Made by a program: the position numbers and the translations under genes. 64,000 nucleotides of DNA from CAWBRY01 sp963791295. Lineage in GTDB: Bacteria > Bacteroidota > Bacteroidia > Chitinophagales > Chitinophagaceae. The DNA is taken from NCBI GenBank assembly GCA_963791295.1, contig CAWBRY010000004.1:248001-312000 (forward strand). Reading direction: 5' to 3'. The notes under the pieces are model-generated. The model was not told the origin of the DNA, did no database searches, and was given only the letters and a program-made list of their open reading frames with translations. Positions 9,555 through 18,412 of the stretch are shown piece after piece (position 1 is the stretch's first letter; each line of letters opens with the position of its first letter).

Positions 9555-10565
9555 ATGGCAGTAAAACTAGAATATGTTTGGCTTGATGGGTATAAGCCTA
9601 CTCAGAGTCTTCGTAGCAAGACCAAAATTGAAAAAACCTTCGGTGGAAAACTGGCCGATCTTCCAATTTGGAGTTTCGACGGATCGTCTACTGAACAGGC
9701 TCCCGGAGGATCATCAGATTGCTTATTGAAGCCGGTATTCGTAGTACCCGATCCTCAGCGGAAGAATGCCTACCTCGTCATGTGCGAAGTATTGAACGCA
9801 GATAATACCCCACATGTCTCCAATGGCCGCGCGATGATCGACGACGATGACAATGATTTCTGGTTTGGATTTGAGCAGGAATATTTCCTTTGGGATACCA
9901 GGACCAGCAAACCGCTCGGCTTTCCGACTGGTGGATTTCCTGGCCCTCAGGGTCCCTACTATTGTTCCGTTGGCGCCGCAAATGCATTCGGTCGTAATAT
10001 CGTGGAAGAACATCTGGATGCCTGCCTCGACGCCGGCCTCAATGTAGAAGGCATCAATGCTGAAGTTGCCTCCGGCCAATGGGAATTTCAAATATTTTCC
10101 AAAGGAGCAAAGGATGCCGGTGATCAGATATGGATTGCCCGTTTTCTATTAGAAAGAATAGGAGAAAAATATGGCGTATCTGTGAACTGGCATTGTAAAC
10201 CGCTGGGTAACCTCGATTGGAACGGAAGCGGCATGCACGCTAACTTCTCCAATGGATTGTTACGTAATGCAGGAAACAGAGCTACCTTCGAAAAGGTTTG
10301 CGAAGCATTCCGGCCGGTGATAAAAGAGCATATAGAAGTTTATGGAGCAGACAATCACCTGCGCCTTACCGGCAAGCATGAAACAGCAAGCATTGATGAA
10401 TTTACTTATGGCATCTCCGACCGTGGTGCATCGATACGTATCCCGGTTAGCACTGTTCAGAGAGGTTGGAAAGGATATTTGGAAGATCGTCGCCCTAATT
10501 CTGCAGCAGACCCATATAAAGTCGCCGCCCGCATTATCAAAACGATCAAATCAGTGAAAGCCTGA
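9555..10565 (+). CDS. Glutamine synthetase, type II (eukaryote-like)
   Basis: ATP-dependent ligation of ammonia to glutamate. The 336-residue length and sequence fit the type II enzymes typical of eukaryotes, some actinobacteria and Bacteroidota, not the ~470-residue type I. Diagnostic segments are LEYVWLDGY at the start, LPIWSFDGSSTEQAPG (beta-Grasp region), WFGFEQEYFL (metal-binding Glu), GINAEVASGQWEFQIF, the catalytic NWHCKPLG and GSGMHANFS, and GISDRGASIRIP (ATP and substrate Arg). ATG at 9555 follows a 168-bp leader; TAATCTTG at 9506 is one mismatch from the -7 consensus. A terminator separates it from a type III glutamine synthetase just downstream. Confidence 0.92.
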   Translation: MAVKLEYVWLDGYKPTQSLRSKTKIEKTFGGKLADLPIWSFDGSSTEQAPGGSSDCLLKPVFVVPDPQRKNAYLVMCEVLNADNTPHVSNGRAMIDDDDNDFWFGFEQEYFLWDTRTSKPLGFPTGGFPGPQGPYYCSVGAANAFGRNIVEEHLDACLDAGLNVEGINAEVASGQWEFQIFSKGAKDAGDQIWIARFLLERIGEKYGVSVNWHCKPLGNLDWNGSGMHANFSNGLLRNAGNRATFEKVCEAFRPVIKEHIEVYGADNHLRLTGKHETASIDEFTYGISDRGASIRIPVSTVQRGWKGYLEDRRPNSAADPYKVAARIIKTIKSVKA

Positions 10566-10592
10566 TTGAAGTATTGCTGATAACTATTTCAT

Positions 10593-10622
10593 CCCTTCCC
10601 TAGCAATATGGAAGGGTTTTTT
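10593..10622 (+). terminator. Rho-independent terminator after type II glutamine synthetase
   Basis: CCCTTCC (10593-10599) pairs perfectly with GGAAGGG (10610-10616) across an eleven-base loop, followed by six T. It sits 28 bp after the stop and ends before the next start at 10645, so the type III gene likely depends on read-through or its own promoter. Confidence 0.75.
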
Positions 10623-10644
10623 CTGTTTGCTAAATATAAGCACT

Positions 10645-12834
10645 ATGTCTCTTCGCTTTGATGCACTTAAAAATTTCCCAGCTTCACCAGCCCCGGAATC
10701 AGAGAACCCTGTCAAAATCTCCACTTTGTTCGGCACCAATGTTTTTACGTTAAAGACAGCCAGGGAATTCTTAAGCGATGAAGCATATAAGAGTCTCGTG
10801 AGCTCGATAAAATCCGGGCAACGAGTAGATCGCGCCATTGCCAATCAGATCGCCAACGGCATCCGTGCATGGGCCGAAAGCAAAGGAGCGACTTCCTTCA
10901 CTCACTGGTTTCAGCCGCTGACAGGAAGCACTGCTGAAAAACATGATTCATTCTTCACATTAAAAGCAGATGGTACACCCATCCAGCAGTTTGAAGGTGA
11001 TTCGTTGATCCAACAGGAACCTGATGCATCTTCCTTTCCAAGTGGTGGCTTGCGGGCAACTTTTGAAGCCAGGGGATATACTGCATGGGACCCTTCCTCG
11101 CCGGCATTTATAATGGAGATCGGTCATGGCAAGACATTATGCATACCGACAATTTTCGTTTCTTATACCGGTGAATCACTCGACTATAAAGCGCCATTGC
11201 TCAAAGCCACCGAAGCATTGAACCGAGCGGCAGTGGATGTATGCAATTATTTCGACAAGAATATTACGCGCGTCTCCCCCACCCTGGGTTGGGAACAGGA
11301 ATATTTTATCATCGACGAAGGTCTCTTTAATGCAAGGCCCGACCTGGTGATGTGCGGACGCACGGTATTTGGCCATTCATCCGCCAAGAACCAACAATTA
11401 GAAGATCATTATTTCGGTTCCATTCCGGAAAGAGTGTATGCATACATGCGGGATTTTGAAACAGAGTCTTACAAATTGGGCATTCCATTACGGACTCGCC
11501 ACAATGAAGTAGCACCCGCTCAATATGAGTGTGCACCCATCTTTGAAGAAGTGAGCGTTGCCGTCGATCACAATGCGCTTTTGATGGACATCATGGAACG
11601 CGTGGCCAGGAGGCACAACCTGAGGGTGCTTTTTCACGAAAAGCCATTTGCCGGCATTAATGGAAGTGGAAAACATAATAACTGGAGTTTCTCCACCGAT
11701 ACAGGGATCAACCTTCTGGCTCCGGGAAAGACACCGAAGACCAACCTGATGTTCCTTACTTTCTTTGTCAATATCATTAAGGCCGTTCATGATTACGCTG
11801 ATGTACTCAGGGCTTCAATAGCCTCCGCACCAAATGACTACCGGCTTGGCGCAAACGAAGCTCCGCCCGCTATTATCTCTGTATTTATCGGACAGTACTT
11901 AACCCGCGTATTGGAGGATGTCAAACAAAGAGTATCTGATAAGATGGATGAGACCGATGAAAGCATGTTGAAAATTGACATTCATAAAAGCATACCCGAA
12001 CTCCTGATCGATAATACCGACCGCAACCGGACATCGCCCTTCGCTTTTACCGGCAATAAATTTGAGTTCCGTGCAGTGGGTTCATCTGCCAATTGTGCCA
12101 ACCCGATGACTGTTTTGAATACCATCATGGCGGAAACACTGAAACAATTCAAAAAAGATGTGGATGGGTTGATTGACAAAGGAGAGAAAAAAGAAATTGC
12201 CATCATGCACGTCATCCGGGGTTATATCGTCAGTAGTGAAAAGGTCTTGTTTGATGGAGACGGATATAGCGAGGAATGGGAAAAAGAAGCTGAGAAAAGA
12301 GGATTGCCCAATTTGAAAACCACTCCACTTGCATTGGATGCTATGGTCACCGAAAAAGCCAAGCATCTCTTTGAAAGCAATGATGTCTACACCCATGCCG
12401 AGTTGGAGGCAAGGCACGAAATAGAACTGGAAAAATATATCAAGAAAGTGCAGATCGAGAGTCGCATCATGGGCGAACTGGCTACCAGTCATATTCTGCC
12501 ACCGGCTATTCGCTACCAGAACCGACTTGCAAATAATATAAAGGGATTGAAAGAAGCGGGACTTCCCGAATCTGCCTACTTAAACCAAAAACAGATCCTG
12601 GAAAAGATCTCTGAGCACATCAGCAAGGTCAGCGATTTGGTGGAAAAAATGATCGAATCAAGGAAAATCTGTAACAATATGACAGAAACCAGGACGAAAG
12701 CCATTGCTTATCAAAGCCAGGTAAAGGATAAGTTCTTCGATGAACTGAGATATAATGTAGATAAGCTGGAATTACTGGTAGACGATCACGAATGGTATTT
12801 ACCAAAATACAGGGAAATGCTGTTTTTACGGTAG
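10645..12834 (+). CDS. glnN: Glutamine synthetase, type III
   Basis: Large dodecameric glutamine synthetase of 729 residues, the length expected for GSIII. ATG at 10645 (MSLRFDALK) is preferred over an in-frame TTG at 10627. Recognisable parts are the THWFQPLTG-x-TAEKHD motif of GSIII, LGWEQEYFIID, TRHNEVAPAQYECAPIFEE, the catalytic FHEKPFAGINGSGKHNNWS, and NRTSPFAFTGNKFEFRAVGS. The C-terminal third is helical and charged, as in other GSIII. Its position directly after a type II enzyme gives this organism two unrelated ammonia-assimilating synthetases side by side. It ends 2 bp from the converging dipeptidase stop. Confidence 0.95.
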   Translation: MSLRFDALKNFPASPAPESENPVKISTLFGTNVFTLKTAREFLSDEAYKSLVSSIKSGQRVDRAIANQIANGIRAWAESKGATSFTHWFQPLTGSTAEKHDSFFTLKADGTPIQQFEGDSLIQQEPDASSFPSGGLRATFEARGYTAWDPSSPAFIMEIGHGKTLCIPTIFVSYTGESLDYKAPLLKATEALNRAAVDVCNYFDKNITRVSPTLGWEQEYFIIDEGLFNARPDLVMCGRTVFGHSSAKNQQLEDHYFGSIPERVYAYMRDFETESYKLGIPLRTRHNEVAPAQYECAPIFEEVSVAVDHNALLMDIMERVARRHNLRVLFHEKPFAGINGSGKHNNWSFSTDTGINLLAPGKTPKTNLMFLTFFVNIIKAVHDYADVLRASIASAPNDYRLGANEAPPAIISVFIGQYLTRVLEDVKQRVSDKMDETDESMLKIDIHKSIPELLIDNTDRNRTSPFAFTGNKFEFRAVGSSANCANPMTVLNTIMAETLKQFKKDVDGLIDKGEKKEIAIMHVIRGYIVSSEKVLFDGDGYSEEWEKEAEKRGLPNLKTTPLALDAMVTEKAKHLFESNDVYTHAELEARHEIELEKYIKKVQIESRIMGELATSHILPPAIRYQNRLANNIKGLKEAGLPESAYLNQKQILEKISEHISKVSDLVEKMIESRKICNNMTETRTKAIAYQSQVKDKFFDELRYNVDKLELLVDDHEWYLPKYREMLFLR

Positions 12835-12836
12835 TC

Positions 12837-14027
12837 TTATTTAATCACCGTCTTCATAACGCGCATCACATTTCCACCCAGGATTTTTTTTATCGAACGA
12901 TTAGAATAACCTCTTTTTTTCAGCTCCGCTGTGATCTTTGGAAAAGTCGTAACATCTTCCAATCCTCTTGGTGTGAAATCAATCCCGTCAAAATCTGAGC
13001 CGAGGCCTACGTGATCGACGCCCCCAATATTGACCATATAATCTATGTGATCAACGACCTGTGAAAGGGAGGGGCGAAACTTATCGATAGTTTCATTATA
13101 TAATTTCTTCCAGGCAACTTTCATCACGGCAGAATCATGGGAAACAGCAAAAAGAGAATCTTCCATTCGTTTCTTTGCGGGACCATTTAAATGAGCATAT
13201 TCATCGTCAAACGCTTTGTCGATAAATCCGGGATAAAAATTCACGCAGATCACGCCCCCATTTTTCGCCACTGCCCTGATCTGATCGTCTTTTACATTTC
13301 TAAATACAGGTGAAATATTCCAAACAGAACTATGTGAAAGCATTACCGGCTTACTGGTTGTAGCAAGGGCATCATAAAATGTTTGTTCGCCGGTATGCGA
13401 CAGATCTATGATCACGCCCAGCTCATTCATTTTACGAACTACCTCCTTTCCAAAATCGGTAAGACCTTTTTTCCTGTTCTTATCTTTCGATGTCGTATCG
13501 GAACCAGACTCAAACATGGCGCTGGTAGCCCAGGAATTACTATTGTTCCATGTGAGGGTCATATATCTCATCCCTCGTCTTGCCAGTTCTTCCAACTTAC
13601 CTAGATCATCTTCGATCATATGTCCTCCCTCTACGCCAATCAAGGCAACCAGTTTGCCGTCGCGAATTCCGTTTTTTACATCCTGGTAAGTGAATGCAAG
13701 AGTGATCTTCTCCGGATTTCGCCTCACGATAACATCCAGGGAATCGATTTCCTGCAATGCATCTTTGTAATAGCCTTCTTTATTGCGGGCATCCTGGCTG
13801 GTAAAGACAGAAAAAAATTGTACGTCAACACCCCCTTCCTTCCATCGAATTAAATCGCTGTGTGTGCTGTCCAATCGTTTGGAAATGTCCAGTCCGGCCA
13901 ATCCTGCAGAAGATAGATAGTCGTTGTGCGTGTCCACGAGGATTGCATTGCGATGAAGCCGCTCAATGGATTGCGGTTGAGCTTGCAAGAAGATCAAACA
14001 AAGCAAGGGGAAAATAATATAGCGCAT
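12837..14027 (-). CDS. Membrane dipeptidase (peptidase family M19)
   Basis: Zinc dipeptidase of 396 residues with an N-terminal signal peptide (MRYIIFPLLCLIFLQAQ), so periplasmic or secreted. Metal-binding and catalytic motifs of renal dipeptidase-type enzymes are present: LVDTHNDYL (HxD) near residue 32, LIGVEGGHMI (bridging Glu), IDLSHTG and MLSHSS (zinc histidines) and GLGSDFDGID (Asp). Family members cleave dipeptides including some D-amino-acid-containing ones. It lies 15 bp after accC on the same strand and may ride on the accB-accC transcript. Confidence 0.92.
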   Translation of the reverse strand: MRYIIFPLLCLIFLQAQPQSIERLHRNAILVDTHNDYLSSAGLAGLDISKRLDSTHSDLIRWKEGGVDVQFFSVFTSQDARNKEGYYKDALQEIDSLDVIVRRNPEKITLAFTYQDVKNGIRDGKLVALIGVEGGHMIEDDLGKLEELARRGMRYMTLTWNNSNSWATSAMFESGSDTTSKDKNRKKGLTDFGKEVVRKMNELGVIIDLSHTGEQTFYDALATTSKPVMLSHSSVWNISPVFRNVKDDQIRAVAKNGGVICVNFYPGFIDKAFDDEYAHLNGPAKKRMEDSLFAVSHDSAVMKVAWKKLYNETIDKFRPSLSQVVDHIDYMVNIGGVDHVGLGSDFDGIDFTPRGLEDVTTFPKITAELKKRGYSNRSIKKILGGNVMRVMKTVIK

Positions 14028-14042
14028 AGATGAAGCTAGTCT

Positions 14043-15380
14043 TTACTTCAGTTCAAATCCTTCCAAAAAGTTGGTATTAAAATCACCGCTTCTGAACCGT
14101 TCGTCTTTCATCAACTGAAGGTGGAATGGTATAGTTGTCTTCACTCCTTCGATCACATATTCGCTCAACGCACGGTGCATGGAATTGATTGCTTCCTGCC
14201 GGGTCTGGGCGACTGTGATCAGTTTGCCGATCATGGAATCGTAGTATTGAGGTATCAAATAACCTGCATAGACGTGGCTGTCCACTCGTACACCATGGCC
14301 TCCCGGTTGATGAAGCGTCGTTATTCTTCCAGGCGATGGGCGAAAATCGTTGTAAGGATCTTCTGCATTGATGCGACATTCTATGGCGTGCATCTGGGGC
14401 AAATAGTCCTGTCCCGATATCCGTTCGCCATGGGCAATCTTGATCTGTTCTTTTATAAGGTCAAAGCTGATCACTTCTTCCGTAACGCAATGTTCTACCT
14501 GGATCCGCGTATTCATTTCCATGAAATAAAAATTCCGGTTCTTGTCCACCAGGAATTCTACCGTTCCGACACTTTCATAATTAATCGCACCGGCGGCTTT
14601 CTTAGCCGCCTCTCCCATATTGAAACGGAGTTCGTCAGTCATAAAAGGGGAAGGTGATTCCTCCACCAGTTTTTGATGACGTCGCTGGATGGAACAATCC
14701 CTTTCACTGAGGTGGCATACATTTCCATATTGATCACCGGCGATCTGTATTTCGATATGGCGTGGTTCTTCCACGAACTTTTCCATGTAGATACCGTCGT
14801 TCTTAAATGACGCACCTGCTTCCGCCTTTGCAGTGCTATACGCCTTTTCCATCTCGCTGTCTTCCCAAACTATTCGCATCCCCTTGCCGCCGCCGCCGGC
14901 GGTTGCTTTGAGGATAACCGGATAACCCATGTTTTTTGCAAGTGATTTGGCTTCATCGACGCTTTGCAATAGTCCCTCTCCACCTGGTACAACGGGCACT
15001 CCGGCTTTGATCATGGTTTCTTTTGCAGTGATCTTATCGCCCATCGAATTGATCATATCGGGCGTTGGGCCGATAAATTTTATACCATGGTCATTGCAGA
15101 TCTGTGCGAATCTTGCATTTTCTGCAAGAAAGCCATACCCTGGATGAACGGCATCGGCATTGGTTATTTCAGCTGCGGCCATCAAGTGCGCAATGTTCAG
15201 GTAAGAGTCGCTGCTGATAGGTTTGCCGATGCATACCGCCTCATCGGAGAACTTGACGTGCAAACTATCGCGGTCTGCCGTAGAATAGACAGCCACCGTA
15301 GGGATTCCCATTTCCTTGCAGGTCCGTATTATGCGAAGGGCTATTTCTCCCCGGTTAGCAATCAAAATTTTTTTGAACAT
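14043..15380 (-). CDS. accC: Acetyl-CoA carboxylase, biotin carboxylase subunit
   Basis: ATP-dependent carboxylation of biotin on AccB, the first half-reaction of malonyl-CoA synthesis. At 445 residues it is the normal length. Signatures are MFKKILIANRGEIALRI at the start, YGFLAENARFAQ, the ATP-grasp glycine loop KATAGGGGKGMRIV, ERDCSIQRRHQKL, and FMEMNTRIQVEHCVTEE with catalytic Glu and Arg residues. It follows accB by 38 bp. The carboxyltransferase alpha subunit is encoded separately at 32800-33771; accD is not in the window. Confidence 0.97.
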   Translation of the reverse strand: MFKKILIANRGEIALRIIRTCKEMGIPTVAVYSTADRDSLHVKFSDEAVCIGKPISSDSYLNIAHLMAAAEITNADAVHPGYGFLAENARFAQICNDHGIKFIGPTPDMINSMGDKITAKETMIKAGVPVVPGGEGLLQSVDEAKSLAKNMGYPVILKATAGGGGKGMRIVWEDSEMEKAYSTAKAEAGASFKNDGIYMEKFVEEPRHIEIQIAGDQYGNVCHLSERDCSIQRRHQKLVEESPSPFMTDELRFNMGEAAKKAAGAINYESVGTVEFLVDKNRNFYFMEMNTRIQVEHCVTEEVISFDLIKEQIKIAHGERISGQDYLPQMHAIECRINAEDPYNDFRPSPGRITTLHQPGGHGVRVDSHVYAGYLIPQYYDSMIGKLITVAQTRQEAINSMHRALSEYVIEGVKTTIPFHLQLMKDERFRSGDFNTNFLEGFELK

Positions 15381-15418
15381 AGTCTACAAATGAAATGCGA
15401 GTAATGGAGTGAAGATGG

Positions 15419-15922
15419 CTAGGCTGGCTCTACCAGGAACAAGGGCTGATCATATTCTACCGGTGAAGCGTCCTCGACCAACACTTTTACCACCTTTCCT
15501 CTTACTTCACTTTCGATCTCATTAAATAATTTCATGGCCTCGATAATACAAACCACCTTACCGGGAGTTAATTCAGCTCCCACTTCCACGAGGTTGGGCT
15601 TGTCGGGAGAAAGACGTCGATAAAAAGTCCCGATCATCGGGCTCTTAATCGTGATTAAGTTTCCAGCAGCCGTTTCTGCGCCCTTCGGTTGTTCAGGAGT
15701 CGGCATTGCGGGTGTGGAAGGCAGGTGAATTGAAGGCGTATGCGGCGTAGTCGAATATACCGGCATTGGCTGGGCTGGTGCAGATACCACATGAGTTACG
15801 TGGTCTTCTTTTTGTTTGATGGTGAGCCGGAAATCTTTTTGTTCGACAGACAATTCCCCGATATTGGATTTGTTGATCATCTTGATCAACTCCTGAATTT
15901 GTTTAAAATCCATGTTTTTCAA
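15419..15922 (-). CDS. accB: Acetyl-CoA carboxylase biotin carboxyl carrier protein
   Basis: A 167-residue carrier that shuttles carboxylated biotin between AccC and the AccA/AccD carboxyltransferase. Residues 1-45 form a charged N-terminal segment (MDFKQIQELIKMINKSN region), residues ~50-85 a Pro/Ala/Thr-rich flexible linker, and the C-terminal ~80 residues the biotinyl domain. The biotinylated Lys lies in the EAMKLFNEIE motif. The MGTFYRR-like thumb segment (IGTFYRRLSPDKP) typical of AccB is present. First gene of an accB-accC-dipeptidase run; a promoter candidate lies 68 bp upstream. Confidence 0.96.
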   Translation of the reverse strand: MKNMDFKQIQELIKMINKSNIGELSVEQKDFRLTIKQKEDHVTHVVSAPAQPMPVYSTTPHTPSIHLPSTPAMPTPEQPKGAETAAGNLITIKSPMIGTFYRRLSPDKPNLVEVGAELTPGKVVCIIEAMKLFNEIESEVRGKVVKVLVEDASPVEYDQPLFLVEPA

Positions 15923-15989
15923 TTTAGAAGAACGTTTAGAATTTGGTGGTGTTCGCCAATTAGTGTCGGTTCAGGGCGCCGGGGCAGGA

Positions 15990-16021
15990 CTAAGGTAGTG
16001 AAATCGATACCAGGAATTCAA
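15990..16021 (-). promoter_or_regulatory. Candidate promoter for accB-accC
   Basis: On the minus strand TTG (16021-16019) is followed after 21 bp by TACCTTAG (15997-15990), one mismatch from the TAnnTTTG consensus. Spacing is within the range reported for Bacteroidota promoters and it points into accB. Confidence 0.45.
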
Positions 16022-16065
16022 ATGAATTTTGGATATTTTGACCGAAAATGAGGCAAAATAATGCA

Positions 16066-16101
16066 AAAATGGCCCAAAATCGGGTGATTTCAGGCCATTT
16101 T
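16066..16101 (-). terminator. Probable terminator of efp, with an overlapping alternative hairpin
   Basis: Perfect 9-bp arms GGCCATTTT (16093-16101) and AAAATGGCC (16066-16074) flank an 18-base loop just downstream of the efp stop; on the minus strand the second arm runs into T residues. The upstream arm also belongs to a second perfect 10-bp pairing, CATTTTCGGT (16096-16105) with ACCGAAAATG (16041-16050), so only one hairpin can form at a time. Confidence 0.5.
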
Positions 16102-16120
16102 CGGTAAAAACTAATTCAGA

Positions 16121-16687
16121 TCATTCTTTTACTCTTTCCACGTATTCACCGGTTTTTGTATTGATGCGAATGCGTTCTCCTTCATTTACGAACAATGGAA
16201 CATTGACCGTTGCGCCCGTCTCGACCGTAGCCGGTTTGAGAGTTCGTGTTGCGGTATCGCCACGAACACCTGTTTCGGTGTAGGTGACCAGCATCACGAC
16301 TTTATCGGGAAGTTCGACACTCATGGGAAGTTCGGTCTCGGTATTAAACATAATACCCACCTCCTGGCCATCTTTCAAGAATTGCGGAGCATCCACCATA
16401 TTTTCCTGCAGGGCGACCTGTTCAAAGGTCTGCGTATCCATGAAGTTAAAGCCCGTATCATCTTTGTACAGGAATTGATAGGTGCGCTTTTCTACTCTCA
16501 CCGGAAAGATCGTATCGCCGGAATTCCATGTCTTTTCAATGGACCGGCTATTGTCGACACCTTTCAACTTTGCCCAAACCTTAGCAGCCGCACGGGCCGT
16601 CTTATTTTCGCCAAATTCAACCACGGTATATAGACTTCCGTCGAGGTTCAAGATCATTCCGCGGCTGATGTCGGAGGTATTTGCCAT
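16121..16687 (-). CDS. efp: Elongation factor P
   Basis: Translation factor of 188 residues that relieves ribosome stalling at polyproline stretches. ATG at 16687 (MANTSDISRGMI) gives the standard family length; an upstream in-frame start would add eight residues. Domain I spans residues 1-65, and domains II and III contain YQFLYKDD, FMDTQTFEQV and the signature region GDTATRTLKPATVETGA followed by VPLFVNEGE. The tip loop reads NKTARAAAKVW instead of the usual PGKG, with Arg at the position normally occupied by the modified Lys, resembling the arginine-type EF-P of Pseudomonas. A -7 element lies 22 bp upstream. Confidence 0.96.
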   Translation of the reverse strand: MANTSDISRGMILNLDGSLYTVVEFGENKTARAAAKVWAKLKGVDNSRSIEKTWNSGDTIFPVRVEKRTYQFLYKDDTGFNFMDTQTFEQVALQENMVDAPQFLKDGQEVGIMFNTETELPMSVELPDKVVMLVTYTETGVRGDTATRTLKPATVETGATVNVPLFVNEGERIRINTKTGEYVERVKE

Positions 16688-16708
16688 ATGCGCTGGTTTT
16701 TGAGGCGG

Positions 16709-16716
16709 CAAAGATA
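16709..16716 (-). promoter_or_regulatory. Candidate -7 element for efp
   Basis: Reads TATCTTTG then CCGCC on the minus strand, an exact TAnnTTTG match, 22 bp upstream of the chosen efp ATG. This implies a very short leader. No TTG at the expected -33 spacing was found. Confidence 0.45.
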
Positions 16717-16780
16717 ATGCAGAGCCGGGTAACCTCCTTTTCTTAGTTCATTATCTGATAATTTCTTTTCTTTGGTAGCT

Positions 16781-17281
16781 ATGAAAAAGATTCTGTTATT
16801 AGGCGTTGTTCTTGCCGGGGCATTGTGGAGTTATGGACAGGTCAATTCTAACCAACCACCCTACCTGCGGTTTCCCGCTTTTCCACCAGTAAAATTTTTA
16901 TTGCCAGATAGCAGCAGCTATTTCACCAAGGACGATTTGAAAAAGAAATCTGCCGTGATGCTCATGGTGTTTAATCCTCAGTGCGATCATTGCCAGCATG
17001 AGACCGAAGAGCTCCTGAAAAATATAGATAGATTTAAATCGTATCAGATCATCATGGCGACAGTAATGCCATTTGATAGCATGATGGCATTCCGAAAGAA
17101 ATATAAACTGGCTCAATACAAAAATATCGTCATAGGCCAGGACCCTCATTATTTCCTCCCTTCGTTTTACCGGATAAGCAATCTGCCTTTCCTGGCATTT
17201 TATAATCGAAAAAGAGAATTGATATCGGTATTTGAAGGCTCCATGCCAATGGAGAAGGCTTTGGCGGAATTAAGGAAGTAG
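16781..17281 (+). CDS. Secreted thioredoxin-fold protein
   Basis: A 166-residue protein with a signal peptide (MKKILLLGVVLAGALWSYGQ), then a TlpA/AhpC-type thioredoxin fold. The active-site region is VFNPQCDHCQHETEEL, a CxxC (Cys-Asp-His-Cys) motif, and the cis-Pro region is ISNLPFLAFY. It probably acts as a periplasmic or outer-envelope disulfide reductase. ATG at 16781 is preferred over TTG at 16772 because the hydrophobic signal starts there. It diverges from efp across a ~93-bp gap and precedes mdh by 34 bp, though mdh has its own promoter candidate. Confidence 0.75.
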   Translation: MKKILLLGVVLAGALWSYGQVNSNQPPYLRFPAFPPVKFLLPDSSSYFTKDDLKKKSAVMLMVFNPQCDHCQHETEELLKNIDRFKSYQIIMATVMPFDSMMAFRKKYKLAQYKNIVIGQDPHYFLPSFYRISNLPFLAFYNRKRELISVFEGSMPMEKALAELRK

Positions 17282-17293
17282 TCCCTATTTTTG
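17260..17293 (+). promoter_or_regulatory. Candidate promoter for mdh
   Basis: TTTG (17260-17263), a 22-bp spacer and TATTTTTG (17286-17293), an exact TAnnTTTG match, sit 22 bp before the mdh ATG. The -33 half overlaps the end of the thioredoxin-like gene. Confidence 0.55.
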
Positions 17294-17315
17294 CGACAAC
17301 ATAAAATTGAATTAA

Positions 17316-18254
17316 ATGAAAATAACTGTCGTAGGTGCTGGTGCCGTGGGCGCTACCTGTGCCGATAATATTGCCCGTAAAGAATTGGCCAGCGACCTTG
17401 TATTATTAGATATCAAGGAAGGTTTGGCAGAAGGCAAGGCGCAGGACATGATGCAAACAGCCACTCTCCTGGGATTTGATACGCGCATCACCGGTAGCAC
17501 TAATGACTATGCGAAGACGGCAGAGAGCAGTGTAGTGGTGATCACATCCGGCATTCCCCGTAAACCAGGAATGACCCGTGAAGAATTGATAGGAACTAAT
17601 GCCGGCATTGTACGAGGTGTTTGCGAAAATGTCTTAAAACATTCTCCGAGCGCCATCATCATTGTCATCAGTAATCCTATGGATACAATGACGTACCTGG
17701 CGCTGACCTCGACCAATTTGCCCGTCAATCGGATCATTGGTATGGGTGGAATACTGGATAGCGCGCGATTTAAATATCAACTTAGCCAACATCTCGGATG
17801 TAGTCCTTCGGATTTAAACGCGGTCGTAGTCGGCGGACATGGAGATGCGACCATGATCCCACTGATCAAGCATGCAACATGGAACGGTGTTCCCGTTACG
17901 AAGTTTCTAACTGCAGAACAGCAGGATCAAATTGTAAAGGACACCATGGTGGGTGGAGCTACGCTCACCAAATTGCTGGGTACATCCGCCTGGTATGCAC
18001 CCGGAGCAACCGGAGCGGCATTGGTGGAAGCAATTGTGCGTGATGAAAAGAAATTATTTACCTGTTGTGTTTCATTGACCGGAGAATACGGGCAAAAAGA
18101 TATTTGCATGGGCGTGCCCGTTATCATAGGTAAAAATGGCTGGGAGAAAATCATTGATTTCAGTTTGAGTACGGACGAGCAAGCCGCGTTTAATAAGAGC
18201 GCCGAGGCCGTCAGAAGCATGAATGAGGTCTTAAAAACCCTCGCACCAGCATAG
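17316..18254 (+). CDS. mdh: Malate dehydrogenase (LDH-like type)
   Basis: NAD-dependent malate/oxaloacetate interconversion in the TCA cycle. The 312-residue protein starts MKITVVGAGAVGATCADN (Rossmann motif) and has the LDH-like MDH features: Asp after the second strand (LVLLDIKEG), the mobile substrate loop GIPRKPGMTREEL with substrate Arg residues, ISNPMDTMTY, and the active-site His in VVGGHGDATMIPL. This group is the tetrameric bacterial MDH common in Bacteroidota. Standard length; promoter candidate just upstream. Confidence 0.95.
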   Translation: MKITVVGAGAVGATCADNIARKELASDLVLLDIKEGLAEGKAQDMMQTATLLGFDTRITGSTNDYAKTAESSVVVITSGIPRKPGMTREELIGTNAGIVRGVCENVLKHSPSAIIIVISNPMDTMTYLALTSTNLPVNRIIGMGGILDSARFKYQLSQHLGCSPSDLNAVVVGGHGDATMIPLIKHATWNGVPVTKFLTAEQQDQIVKDTMVGGATLTKLLGTSAWYAPGATGAALVEAIVRDEKKLFTCCVSLTGEYGQKDICMGVPVIIGKNGWEKIIDFSLSTDEQAAFNKSAEAVRSMNEVLKTLAPA

Positions 18255-18412
18255 CAATTGTACGATCCAAAACCGCAGCAGACCTCCATTTGAACTCAAA
18301 TCCTGCGACTGTCTAAAACATATATCCAGAGCCCGGAAATTAGATGAACAGGGCATTGATTTTGCAGCATCCTTACGGCTTATTTTTTCGATTAGTATCT
18401 AAAGGTGTTTTC

